This document shows positions 7,546 to 15,550 of a stretch of DNA of 64,000 bases, piece by piece; the first letter of the stretch is position 1, and each line of letters begins with the position of its first letter. This DNA comes from Anaerotignum neopropionicum. Its GTDB lineage: Bacteria; Bacillota; Clostridia; Lachnospirales; Anaerotignaceae. The notes under the pieces are model-generated. The model saw nothing but the letters and a program-made list of their open reading frames with translations, had not been told where the DNA came from and ran no database searches. The DNA is taken from positions 124,001 to 188,000 of the forward strand of contig NZ_LRVM01000004.1 of the NCBI RefSeq assembly GCF_001571775.1. The letters run 5' to 3'. A program made the translations under genes and the position numbers.

Positions 7546-8661
7546 ATGAAAAAAATTAGAAATTCCTTGGCATTTTTATATGGTGATCCCATTTTGTTTG
7601 CGGCTTTTGTGCTTGCTTTGCTTTCTGCACTATTTGTACATCCGTCAAAAAATTATGTGACATACTTGGATTTACGGGTTTTAAGCCTGCTGTTTTCCAT
7701 GATGCTGGTGGTGGCTGGCTTTCAAAGAGCCGGCATTTTTAGCCGTGTTATTGCGTACTTATTTAAATTTGTGCATACTACCCGTATGCTGATTTTTGTT
7801 TTCGTGGGTGTGTGTTTTTTTGGCAGTATGTTGATTACCAATGATGTTGCCCTAATTACCTTTGTACCCCTTTGCATTATAACGCTGACGCAGACGGAGA
7901 AAGGAAAGCTTTTGATTCCGGTCATTGTTTTGCAGACGATTGCAGCAAATTTGGGAAGTATGCTCACACCCCTTGGGAATCCCCAAAACTTATTTTTGTA
8001 TACCGCTTTCAATATGACAATGGGACAGTTTTTAAAGACAATGGCAATACCGTCGGCAATTTCCTTTTTGTTGCTTGTGGCGGCAATTTTACTTATTCCA
8101 TCAGAGCAGATTGAGTCTCCTCCAAAACAGCAAGGAGCAGATAGGGTGGGGAAGAAGGCTGCTTTATGGTGTGTCCTGTTTTTTGCGTGTCTGCTTGCGG
8201 TTTTACGCATTCTTCCCTATAGTATTGTACTTGTCATCGTTTTGGCAGGAGCTTTTTTGTTTGAACGAAAAACGTTGCTTTGGGTGGATTATGGACTGCT
8301 GTTGACCTTTATTTTTCTGTTTGTATTTATCGGAAATATGAAAAATATTCCTATTGTTAGTGACACACTTTCCAGGCTTGTTGACACCCGAGAGATGGCG
8401 GTGGCAATTTTGCTTAGCCAAGTAATCAGTAATGTGCCTGCGGCAATGCTTCTTTCTAAGTTTACCACAAATTATTCTGCATTACTGATAGGCGTAAACC
8501 TTGGTGGATTGGGTACATTAATTGCTTCAATGGCCAGCGTTATTTCGTATAAGCTTTATGCTTTTACGAAGGATGCCGAGACAGGCAAATATCTTGCTGT
8601 ATTCACCGGGTGGAACCTCTTGTTCCTTGGGATTTTATGGGTAAGCGCTTTGTTTTTATGA
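7546..8661 (+). CDS. ArsB/NhaD/CitM-type membrane permease (SLC13-like)
   Basis: A 371-residue integral membrane protein with about ten hydrophobic segments. The conserved pair LITNDVALITFVPL (about 89-102) and NLGSMLTPLGNPQNLF (about 137-152) marks the ion transporter superfamily that includes citrate, arsenite and Na+/H+ carriers. It lies 137 bp after the zinc operon with no obvious terminator between them, so it may be co-transcribed or separate. The substrate cannot be told; a link to metal or metal-citrate handling is only context. Confidence 0.75.
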   Translation: MKKIRNSLAFLYGDPILFAAFVLALLSALFVHPSKNYVTYLDLRVLSLLFSMMLVVAGFQRAGIFSRVIAYLFKFVHTTRMLIFVFVGVCFFGSMLITNDVALITFVPLCIITLTQTEKGKLLIPVIVLQTIAANLGSMLTPLGNPQNLFLYTAFNMTMGQFLKTMAIPSAISFLLLVAAILLIPSEQIESPPKQQGADRVGKKAALWCVLFFACLLAVLRILPYSIVLVIVLAGAFLFERKTLLWVDYGLLLTFIFLFVFIGNMKNIPIVSDTLSRLVDTREMAVAILLSQVISNVPAAMLLSKFTTNYSALLIGVNLGGLGTLIASMASVISYKLYAFTKDAETGKYLAVFTGWNLLFLGILWVSALFL

Positions 8662-8768
8662 GAGGACAATGGCAAAAAACACACCTATTTTGTCATAAAA
8701 GCCTTTTTTCAAGCCTTTCATGCATAGTATTTTTTCTTTTGCAAATACTTGCTTTGAGGTGATAAATT

Positions 8769-8921
8769 ATGGCAAAGGACAGCCAGCTTGATCCAAAATG
8801 GATTCGTAAAGAAAAAGCCCAGGGCGGGTCTACCATGGCAGAAAGTGCAATGGACGGAGAAGGGCGAAACAACAAGAAACAATCGGGGAATCGCCATAAA
8901 CCGGGAGCCGATAAAAACTAG
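8769..8921 (+). CDS. small hydrophilic protein, 50 residues
   Basis: An ATG preceded by GAGGTG (8756-8761) opens a 50-codon frame ending at TAG 8919-8921, followed 35 bp later by a strong terminator. The product is polar and basic (MAKDSQLDPKW at the start, HKPGADKN at the end), with no Cys and no hydrophobic segment. Its own ribosome binding site and terminator support a real gene. The composition recalls small spore or stress proteins, but I do not recognise the family. Confidence 0.55.
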   Translation: MAKDSQLDPKWIRKEKAQGGSTMAESAMDGEGRNNKKQSGNRHKPGADKN

Positions 8922-8956
8922 AAAAAGGAATAAAATACAGTTTCGGAAAGATTTTA

Positions 8957-8985
8957 GGGTGTCAACAAAGTCGACACCCTTTTTT
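8957..8985 (+). terminator. rho-independent terminator
   Basis: A 7-bp stem (GGGTGTC 8957-8963 with GACACCC 8973-8979) is followed by TTTTTT. It ends the small-protein transcript. Confidence 0.85.
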
Positions 8986-9079
8986 CATGGAGCGTTGTAT
9001 TCTCCCAAGACTTTGCTAAAATTCTATCTTAGGGATGTGTGCTGTCTATAAAGGAAGGGGGATGCATGGCATTTTTCCT

Positions 9080-9817
9080 TTATCGGTGATTGATATGGGA
9101 AAATAAACTTAATGGAGAATTATTGATACCACATTTTAATAAAAATTCGTTGATGCTTTTATTTTCGTCCTCCCCCTTGCTTCCGGTGCGGCCCATGCGG
9201 TCACAAAACCCAAGCAAAGCAATTTCCCGTATGTCGGTGTCTGCCTTCATGGCCTGAAGATTTCCAAAGGGTAGTTTTTTTAGAATATATAATGGATGCA
9301 TATGATATTTGACCAACATACTAACCTTTTTTATGAGGGCTTCATCCTCTGTTAGCTCAGACAAAAATTCAACTGCCATATGCATGCCAACGGTATCATG
9401 CTCATAGGCCGTTATCCGTCCTCGACGCTCTCTGGTTGTTTTTGATTTTCCCAGGTCGTGCAAAAGGGCAGCCCACATAAAAACAAGGGGATCCCGGCTT
9501 TGCTGGCGCACCTGTGCCCCATAATCCACAACCAAGCAAACATGATTCCACACGCAGCCCTCGGGATGATGGATAGGGGATTGGGGGATATCTTCTAATA
9601 TTTTTAACATTGTAAAAGGGTACTCGTCAAAATCTCCGGCAGCCAATCGCTGATTTAAGTATTCTGAGGGTTTAAAGTCGGCGCATAAATGCCTAGTCAA
9701 ATCCGAGAACAGTTCCTTTGACGTGGAGGAACTCTTTATTTTTGTTTGAAGGAGTTGGCTGTTTTCCATATTGCTTTGTTCTGAAAAGCTTTGACTTTCT
9801 GTTTTTTGATGATTCAT
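9080..9817 (-). CDS. HD-domain (HDIG-type) phosphohydrolase
   Basis: The protein has about 245 residues. After a polar N-terminal tail of about 65 residues, the HD domain shows a His in CVWNHVCLVV, then LLHDLGK, followed by AYEHD and KYHMHPL, which together make the metal-binding set of an HD fold. Such domains occur in nucleotide phosphohydrolases and in the C-terminal part of tRNA nucleotidyltransferases; no polymerase part is present. GTG 9826 is in frame, but GAGGTG is spaced 6 nt from ATG 9817, so I chose the latter. Substrate unknown. Confidence 0.75.
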   Translation of the reverse strand: MNHQKTESQSFSEQSNMENSQLLQTKIKSSSTSKELFSDLTRHLCADFKPSEYLNQRLAAGDFDEYPFTMLKILEDIPQSPIHHPEGCVWNHVCLVVDYGAQVRQQSRDPLVFMWAALLHDLGKSKTTRERRGRITAYEHDTVGMHMAVEFLSELTEDEALIKKVSMLVKYHMHPLYILKKLPFGNLQAMKADTDIREIALLGFCDRMGRTGSKGEDENKSINEFLLKCGINNSPLSLFSHINHR

Positions 9818-9948
9818 TTCATTCACCTCTGACCTTATTTTTAGCGCAGATGCATTTGTTTATTCCTAATTTGAGAAACAGAAATTTTTTAAAAAAGTTT
9901 TAAAGAAAGAGCCAGTATTTATATTTAGAAATCAAAAAAATGACAAAA

Positions 9949-10007
9949 TAAAAAAGACTGTGCAAAAGCGCTCCATTTTTCGGATTTTTTTTGCAAAGTC
10001 TTTTTTT
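9949..10007. terminator. bidirectional terminator downstream of the TRAP operon
   Basis: AGACT (9955-9959) plus GCAAAA pairs with TTTTGC plus AGTCT (9997-10001). An A-run lies on the left side and seven T on the right, so it works on both strands. Its main client is the leftward TRAP operon. Confidence 0.7.
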
Positions 10008-10008
10008 A

Positions 10009-11295
10009 TCAGTATAATAAATTCACCAAAAAGATTGAAAATACAGGCACATAAGTAATTAACAGCAGGTTGATCACCAATAAAATATAGAAGGGCACAG
10101 CTTCTTTAATAAAGGCTGCCGTTTTACATTTTGTGATCCCGCAGGTAACAAACATCAGCGTTCCCATGGGAGGGGACAATGCACCAATGGCATTATTGAA
10201 GATATAAATCATGGCAAACTGAATTTCATTAATTCCATAGCTTGCTGCAATGGGGGCAAGCAGAGGAACCAAAATGATCATGGAGGCATTGCCTTCTATA
10301 AACATGCCAACCATTAACAAGAAAATATTGATAACCAATAAGAAAATATATTTATTATGAATTGTTCCAACAATCCATTCTGTTAACTGCTGAGGAATGC
10401 GCTCTTTGGTCAAAATCCAAGAAAAAGCACTGGCCGCAGCCACAATCAGCATAATGGATGAAGTGGTACAAACGGTTTCTTTTAGGCCCTGGAATGTATT
10501 TTTTAAGTTCAGCTCCTTGTAGAATACACCAAGGAGTACTGCATAAAGAATGGCAATTGCACCGGCTTCTGTTGCGGTAAAGATACCAAAACGGATACCG
10601 CCAATAATTAGGATAGGCAAGCACAAAGGCAAAATTGCAGGTTTTGCTGCTGCTGCGAATTCCCTCGGTGAGGCCTTTTCTTTATAAAGGGGCTGATAAC
10701 CACGTTTTACGGAAATAAAACGTACCAAAATCATCATTGTGGTACACAATAAAGTACCAATTCCCAAGCCAGACATAAACAGCTTGCCAATGGAAACATT
10801 GGCGATACAACCATATAAAATCATGGCGATGCCGGGAGGAATCAGCGGTGTTATCATGGAAGAGGTTGCTGTAACAACTGTGGAAAATTCTTTGGAAAAA
10901 CCTTTTGCTTCCATTTCAGGAACCAGCATTTTTGACTGCATTGCAGCATCTGCTAAGTTTGAACCGGATAAACCGCCCATTAATGTAGAAAGCAATACAT
11001 TTACCTGCGCAAGCCCACCGGGCATACGTCCTGTGAGTATGGCACAAAAATCCATGATACGCTTTGTTACGCCTGTATAATTCATTAAAATACCTGCACA
11101 AACGAAAAAAGGAATTGCCAATAAGGATATACTTTCAACACCAGTAATCGCTCTTTGGGCAAACATAATGGTGTTTATATTCGGATTTAGAACAAAATAA
11201 ACTGCGGAACCGCCTAATACGGATAAATATACAGGAACCTTTAAAAATAACAGCACCAACAGCACAATGGCGGAAAGAGCAAGCACACTATTCAC
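10009..11295 (-). CDS. dctM: TRAP transporter large permease (DctM-type)
   Basis: About 428 residues and roughly 12 membrane segments. Family stretches are clear: AIPFFVCAGILMNYTGV, GGLSGSNLADAAM and ATSSMITPLIPPGIAMILYG. It is the main channel of a tripartite ATP-independent periplasmic transporter that imports acidic sugars and other carboxylates using an ion gradient. The gene overlaps the end of dctQ. TTG 11301 is only 3 nt from AGGAGG, so GTG 11295 (9 nt) is the better start. It is the last gene of an operon that begins with the dehydrogenase at 14005. Confidence 0.92.
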   Translation of the reverse strand: MNSVLALSAIVLLVLLFLKVPVYLSVLGGSAVYFVLNPNINTIMFAQRAITGVESISLLAIPFFVCAGILMNYTGVTKRIMDFCAILTGRMPGGLAQVNVLLSTLMGGLSGSNLADAAMQSKMLVPEMEAKGFSKEFSTVVTATSSMITPLIPPGIAMILYGCIANVSIGKLFMSGLGIGTLLCTTMMILVRFISVKRGYQPLYKEKASPREFAAAAKPAILPLCLPILIIGGIRFGIFTATEAGAIAILYAVLLGVFYKELNLKNTFQGLKETVCTTSSIMLIVAAASAFSWILTKERIPQQLTEWIVGTIHNKYIFLLVINIFLLMVGMFIEGNASMIILVPLLAPIAASYGINEIQFAMIYIFNNAIGALSPPMGTLMFVTCGITKCKTAAFIKEAVPFYILLVINLLLITYVPVFSIFLVNLLY

Positions 11296-11791
11296 TTTCA
11301 ACCGCCTCCTTTGCTTCGGATTTTACACCCTTAAAGAGGGCATAGAAATAGTTAATAATCATCAAGAGATAGGATACAGGTGCAATACCATAAATGAATT
11401 TGTAAGGAATTCCTAACATGGGTGTTGAACGTCCACTTTTTATAAAAAGCTCGATAAAGCCGATACTTTGCTTAAATAAGTAAGAAATAACTGCTACCAC
11501 AACAACAGAAATAAAAACGGTAAACACTTTTTGAAGCTTTTTGGGCATCAAATCAACCACCATCTCAATGGCAACATGATTGCCAAAACGGAAAGCCGCA
11601 CCCGCCGCTGCGAAAACGATCCAAAGCATGCAGGCAAGCTGCACCTCTTCTAACCAAGTGAAGGGCGCACCAATGACACGGCGCCAAACAACGCCTAAAA
11701 ACGTAAGAACTACCAGAATGGCAAGAGCCGTTCCGGCAACAAATACATCAATATTAGCGAGTACAGATAAGATTTTTTTATTGTTTCTCAT
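11288..11791 (-). CDS. dctQ: TRAP transporter small permease (DctQ-type)
   Basis: A 167-residue protein with four predicted membrane segments. The typical DctQ pattern is WRRVIGAPFTWLEEVQLACMLWIVFAAAGAAFR, of which the central WLEE is the landmark. It bridges the DctP binding protein and the DctM channel. GAGGGAGCG precedes the ATG. It overlaps dctM by a few nt and is separated from dctP by a GC-rich stem-loop. Confidence 0.9.
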   Translation of the reverse strand: MRNNKKILSVLANIDVFVAGTALAILVVLTFLGVVWRRVIGAPFTWLEEVQLACMLWIVFAAAGAAFRFGNHVAIEMVVDLMPKKLQKVFTVFISVVVVAVISYLFKQSIGFIELFIKSGRSTPMLGIPYKFIYGIAPVSYLLMIINYFYALFKGVKSEAKEAVESE

Positions 11792-11823
11792 ATTCGCTCC
11801 CTCTAATCAATTTCTGAAAATTA

Positions 11824-11848
11824 CGGCGGAAGGGAGTTCCCACCGCCG
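11824..11848 (-). terminator. intercistronic stem-loop between dctP and dctQ
   Basis: CGGCGG (11824-11829) pairs with CCGCCG (11843-11848), with a GGGA/TCCC inner stem. Only a weak T-rich stretch follows on the minus strand. It probably causes partial termination or 3' protection, so that the binding protein is made in excess over the permeases. Confidence 0.55.
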
Positions 11849-11877
11849 CAAAAATCAGTTTGTATTTTGGATGAAAT

Positions 11878-12930
11878 TTATTTTGCACCCATTGCAGCGC
11901 GAACTGTGTCGTAAAGACCTTCGGACCAACCGAATGTGTCGCCCTGTTCGTAGAATGATTGTGCTTTTTCACGGAAGCCAGCTATAACTTCTTCTGTAGG
12001 TTCTACAACAGTTACGCCTTCATCCTTCATCTTCTGCAAATAATCTGCTTCGGATTCTTCTTGGATTTGATTGTTGTAAATACCTGCTTCTTTGCCTGTT
12101 TTTGTAAGGATATTCTGTTGTTCTTCTGTCAAAGAGTTGAACCAATCGCTAGAGCAAACCCATGTTGTAAAGTTCAAAACGTGACCATCCAAGATCAAAT
12201 TTTTAGCAACTTCGTGCAACTTACGACCATACAGTGTTGAAAGAGGATTTTCAGCGCCATCGATTGTTTTTGTCTGTAATGCCTGATATACATCGCCAAG
12301 GCTCATGCCTGTTGCAGCAGCGCCTAAAGCATTAAACCCTAAGGTTTGAATCTGGTTGCTTGGTACACGAATTTTCATGCCGGCTAAATCTGCTACTGTG
12401 TTAACGGGCTTTACTGTCAAGGTATGGCGAGAGCCATATGCCCAGTTGGATGCAATGAGCTTCAAGCCCTTTTCTTCTAATTTTGCTTCTTGTTCCTTGT
12501 ACCAGTCGGATTCAATCAATGTCCAGCACTGATCCCAATTGTCAAACAAGAATGGTCCAAAAACGATACCAAAATCGGGTACGCCATAGTCAGCGTAGAA
12601 AGCACCGTCAGCCAAGGTAGCAACATTTTCACCTAAAAGCATGGAGTCAATGAGGTCGGTTTTATTGCCCAGCTGAGAGTCAGGGTAGAGTACGATTTCC
12701 ATTGTGCCGCCGGATTCTTCATCCACTAAATCTGCCCATTTTTGCAAAGCCTGTCCGATGGGCTCGGTCATGGAGTTTTCAAACCCAATCTGCAGTGTTA
12801 CTTTGTCTGCAGGTGCTGCAGCCCCTCCCTGATCAGCAGGTGTTTCTGCGGGTTTGCTGCCGCAACCGGCAAGAGAAGCTACGGAGATTGCTGTAATACA
12901 CATAGAAGCGATTAATTTTTTAAATTTCAT
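11878..12930 (-). CDS. dctP: TRAP transporter substrate-binding lipoprotein (DctP-type)
   Basis: A 350-residue protein with a lipoprotein signal ending in LAGC (Cys23). DctP-family landmarks are NWAYGSRH, KIRVPSNQIQ (binding-site Arg) and the segment around ENPLSTLYG. It captures the substrate outside the cell for the DctQM permease. The frame is open from 12969, but ATG 12930 follows GAAAGGGG and begins the signal sequence. The surrounding uronate and aldonate genes suggest a hexuronate or aldonate substrate; this is inference. Confidence 0.9.
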   Translation of the reverse strand: MKFKKLIASMCITAISVASLAGCGSKPAETPADQGGAAAPADKVTLQIGFENSMTEPIGQALQKWADLVDEESGGTMEIVLYPDSQLGNKTDLIDSMLLGENVATLADGAFYADYGVPDFGIVFGPFLFDNWDQCWTLIESDWYKEQEAKLEEKGLKLIASNWAYGSRHTLTVKPVNTVADLAGMKIRVPSNQIQTLGFNALGAAATGMSLGDVYQALQTKTIDGAENPLSTLYGRKLHEVAKNLILDGHVLNFTTWVCSSDWFNSLTEEQQNILTKTGKEAGIYNNQIQEESEADYLQKMKDEGVTVVEPTEEVIAGFREKAQSFYEQGDTFGWSEGLYDTVRAAMGAK

Positions 12931-12976
12931 TTCTTTTTCCCCTTTCAATTCTTTTTTTATTAAATTCACCTAATTT

Positions 12977-14005
12977 TTATTTGGTGAAATCCAATACTAC
13001 CTTTAACATTTTATCAGCATTTTTGGAAAAATCATCAAGAGCCTGTGGGCCATCTGTCCATTTATAACGGTTTGTTACTACTTTATTTAATTTTACATCA
13101 TGATTCAATACTAAATCGATTAACTCATTAAAATCTTTTTTCAGTGCATTGCGTGAACCGTAAATATTCAGTTCTTTTTTCTGAATAATTGTAAAGAAAA
13201 AATCATCAATATTTTTCTTGGAAACCCCAATCAAAACCACTTTGCCGCCAAAGCAGGCAGCATCCATACAGTTTTGAAAGGTGACAGGGAGACCAACTGC
13301 CTCAATGGCCACATCAAAGCCATTTCCATTTGTACATTCGGCAACCCCCTTTTGAAATACTTCAGGGGAGCTGTTTAAAAGCTTATGGTGAATTTCAAAG
13401 GTTTCGTAGGCATAATTTAGCTTTTCTTCTGCCACGTCGCAAATAGTAACTTCCGCACCCTTTGCCTTTGCTGCAATAGCAGCCAAAACGCCGATTGTGC
13501 CGGCACCCATAATTAATACCTTGTCACCCGGCTGCACCTCCGCACGGGATATACCATGATAGCTAATGCAAAAAGGCTCAATCAAGGCCAATGTTTCGGC
13601 ATCCAGACCCTTACCATCATAAATTCTTTCCAAGGGCATGGTAATATATTCACTAAATGCACCTTCGCGTTGTACCCCCATGGTCTGGTTATCCTGACAC
13701 ACGTTTACACTGCCTTTTTGACAAGAATAGCATTCACCGCAGTTAAAATAGGGATTGCAGGTTACAATCATACCGGGTTTTAAGCCATATTCATTTTCGT
13801 CAACCTCAATAATTTCTGCCGAAAATTCGTGTCCTGGAATACGAGGGTAGGAAACATAGGCGTTTGCGCCTCGATAAGAGCTTAAATCACTGCCACAAAT
13901 ACCGCCGTAGAGAAGCTTTAGTAACGCCTCGCCTTTTTTGGGAATGGGCTTTTCAATCTCGGCAATTGCCGCATTCCCTGGTGAAATAATTTTAAGAGCT
14001 TTCAT
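12977..14005 (-). CDS. zinc-dependent medium-chain dehydrogenase, possibly L-galactonate/L-gulonate 5-dehydrogenase
   Basis: A 342-residue protein of the MDR family. Catalytic zinc ligands appear in GGICGSD and PGHEF, the four-Cys structural zinc lobe in FNCGECYSCQKGSVNVC, and the NAD-binding GAGTIG in the second half. Relatives oxidise polyols or aldonates: E. coli LgoD converts L-galactonate to tagaturonate and RspB converts L-gulonate to fructuronate. Here it heads the TRAP operon, divergent from uxaB (tagaturonate reductase), and no uronate isomerase is present. An LgoD-like role would feed that pathway. Sorbitol or threonine dehydrogenase-like activity cannot be excluded. Expression is probably controlled by the operator at 14052-14065. 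Confidence 0.8.
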   Translation of the reverse strand: MKALKIISPGNAAIAEIEKPIPKKGEALLKLLYGGICGSDLSSYRGANAYVSYPRIPGHEFSAEIIEVDENEYGLKPGMIVTCNPYFNCGECYSCQKGSVNVCQDNQTMGVQREGAFSEYITMPLERIYDGKGLDAETLALIEPFCISYHGISRAEVQPGDKVLIMGAGTIGVLAAIAAKAKGAEVTICDVAEEKLNYAYETFEIHHKLLNSSPEVFQKGVAECTNGNGFDVAIEAVGLPVTFQNCMDAACFGGKVVLIGVSKKNIDDFFFTIIQKKELNIYGSRNALKKDFNELIDLVLNHDVKLNKVVTNRYKWTDGPQALDDFSKNADKMLKVVLDFTK

Positions 14006-14051
14006 AATATAAAAACCTTCCTTTTTTAACAGTCATCTGAGATGTTTTACT

Positions 14052-14065
14052 TGATGTATACATCA
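14052..14065. promoter_or_regulatory. palindromic operator just downstream of the dehydrogenase-TRAP promoter
   Basis: TGATGTATACATCA is a perfect 14-bp palindrome. It lies just past the expected start point of the leftward promoter, where a bound repressor would block transcription. Three similar GTATAC-centred sites precede uxaB. The FadR-type GntR regulator at 14538 is the likely binder. Confidence 0.65.
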
Positions 14066-14077
14066 CCCTATAACAGG

Positions 14078-14107
14078 AGTATAATTGCTTTTGCTAGTGT
14101 GTGTCAA
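14078..14107 (-). promoter_or_regulatory. leftward promoter of the dehydrogenase-TRAP operon
   Basis: On the minus strand, TTGACA (14107-14102) is followed after 18 nt by TATACT (14083-14078). The start point would be near 14071, about 65 nt upstream of the dehydrogenase ATG. Confidence 0.65.
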
Positions 14108-14537
14108 CTTAAAAATCTCATTCCGCTTAATTTTCAATAGTATAAACAATTTTGATAGGTGATTTTTAAGCAAATTAAACAAAAAAGCACATTAAAATCT
14201 TGAGAACTAGTTTTAACAAAAAAAGTGAGTGATAAAACAACTTTTAAAAAATTAAAAAATAAATTGAATTATGTCGCATGATGTATCCAAATAGAGAGCA
14301 CATGCACAATCAATGTTTTTTGAAACAACATTTAGTATTTCAATTTTTTATAAATATAAGCAAGAAAATTTTAATAGTGCATACAGTTTCTCCCAGAAAA
14401 AAGAAAATATATAAAAAATTGCATAAGAGAATTTGCCTTTTCTAGAAAAGTTTTGCTCAAAATTTTATTTTTCTCTTTGCAAATTAAAAAATATGTAGTA
14501 TACTTTATCCAACTTTTTTTGGGGGAGGAACTTAGGG
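14108..14537. other. AT-rich divergent intergenic region
   Basis: No gene is visible. At its right end TTGCAA (14477-14482) and TATACT (14499-14504), spaced 16 nt, form a likely promoter for the GntR gene. A poor match to the GTATAC operator (TGATGTATCCA) lies at 14279-14289. Confidence 0.5.
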
Positions 14538-15206
14538 ATGGCTGCAAAAGAAAGTTTGAAGCAAAAAGCTTATCATGATATAAAAGAAAAGATCATTCGC
14601 TGTGAATATGCACCGGGTGCAATGCTTAATGAGGAGGCTCTGCGAGAGGAATTGCATGTGAGCAGAACGCCAATCCGCGATGCACTTAGCCGATTGGAGC
14701 AAGAAGGCTTAATTTCTATTTTGCCCAAGAAGGGGATTGAGGTATCTGGCTTATCCATCAATGATATTAATTTGATTTTTGAGGTGCGCCTTCTCTATGA
14801 ACCATATGCTCTTTTAAAATATGGCTCGAAAATTAAGGATGAGGTAATTTATAAATTTTTTGATACGTTTTCTTCTCCTGCCCATACCTTCAGTGAGGAG
14901 GAATATTATTTTTTGGACGATGCCTTTCATGTAGCCATTGTAGGAGCCATTCAGAATCCATATTTATTAAAGACCTATGACTGGATTCATAATCAAAATC
15001 TACGTTTTCGTGTTATGACGGGGCAATTTGTTGATTTGCGCTTAGAGATGACAAATAAGGAGCACTTAAGCATTGTGACTGCATGCTTGAAGCATGACTG
15101 GGAGTTGGCGGCAAAGGAAATGGAGATGCATTTGATGGCTTCAAAAAGTGCTACTTTTGATTTGGTTTTAGATAAAAAGAGTACTAAAATTCATCATAAA
15201 AAGTAA
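14538..15206 (+). CDS. GntR-family (FadR subfamily) transcriptional regulator
   Basis: The protein has 222 residues. The N-terminal winged helix contains LNEEALREELHVSRTPIRDALSRLEQEGLI (the SRTPIRDAL part is the family hallmark). The all-helical FCD effector domain follows from about residue 75, with DDAFHVAI and KEHLSIV supplying metal- and ligand-binding Asp/His residues. It is probably the local repressor of both the TRAP and uxaBA-kdgK-eda operons, released by a uronate or aldonate intermediate such as those sensed by ExuR/UxuR. It has its own promoter and a terminator at 15295-15329. Confidence 0.85.
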   Translation: MAAKESLKQKAYHDIKEKIIRCEYAPGAMLNEEALREELHVSRTPIRDALSRLEQEGLISILPKKGIEVSGLSINDINLIFEVRLLYEPYALLKYGSKIKDEVIYKFFDTFSSPAHTFSEEEYYFLDDAFHVAIVGAIQNPYLLKTYDWIHNQNLRFRVMTGQFVDLRLEMTNKEHLSIVTACLKHDWELAAKEMEMHLMASKSATFDLVLDKKSTKIHHKK

Positions 15207-15294
15207 TGCTGAAATCATTTGTATGAGTACATTTCTTATGAATTGTTTTGCGATAAAAAACTGAATAAAAATGGAACAAAAGGTTCAAAGTATG

Positions 15295-15329
15295 ATATGT
15301 CTCTTGAAAAGAAGAGGCATATTTTTTTA
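15295..15329 (+). terminator. rho-independent terminator after the GntR gene
   Basis: An 11-bp stem (ATATGTCTCTT 15295-15305 with AAGAGGCATAT 15312-15322, one G-U) is followed by seven T. Confidence 0.8.
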
Positions 15330-15360
15330 TATTTCAACAAAAATAACAGGGTATAAAGAA

Positions 15361-15374
15361 GTTTGTATACATCA
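15361..15374. promoter_or_regulatory. GTATAC-type operator, distal site upstream of uxaB
   Basis: GTTTGTATACATCA matches the 14052 palindrome at 11 of 14 positions. It lies about 105 bp upstream of the nearest of the two proximal sites and may allow looping or cooperative binding. Confidence 0.45.
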
Positions 15375-15468
15375 AAAAGAAACAAAAAAAGAAGTGTTTA
15401 CCTCAAAATGCACAAAAAATGGAGAGCTATATTGTTTTGATTAACTAAAAATACAATATTTAAATTTT

Positions 15469-15506
15469 TGTTGTATACAACAGGACAACTTTTGTTGTAT
15501 ACTGTT
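15469..15506 (+). promoter_or_regulatory. uxaB promoter with two tandem GTATAC operators
   Basis: Site one, TGTTGTATACAACA (15469-15482), is a perfect palindrome. Site two, TGTTGTATACTGTT (15493-15506), is centred 24 bp downstream and contains a TATACT -10 element (15498-15503). The -35 region is weak. Two sites spaced by about two helical turns over a promoter are typical of repression. Confidence 0.6.
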
Positions 15507-15550
15507 GCTGTGAATATCTTAAACCAAAAAAATTTGGAGGTATAAGGTTT

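Noticed and set aside
7722-8210. 162-codon minus-strand frame opposite the ArsB-like permease
   Set aside because: A shadow of a hydrophobic coding region; composition and lack of a start site argue against it.
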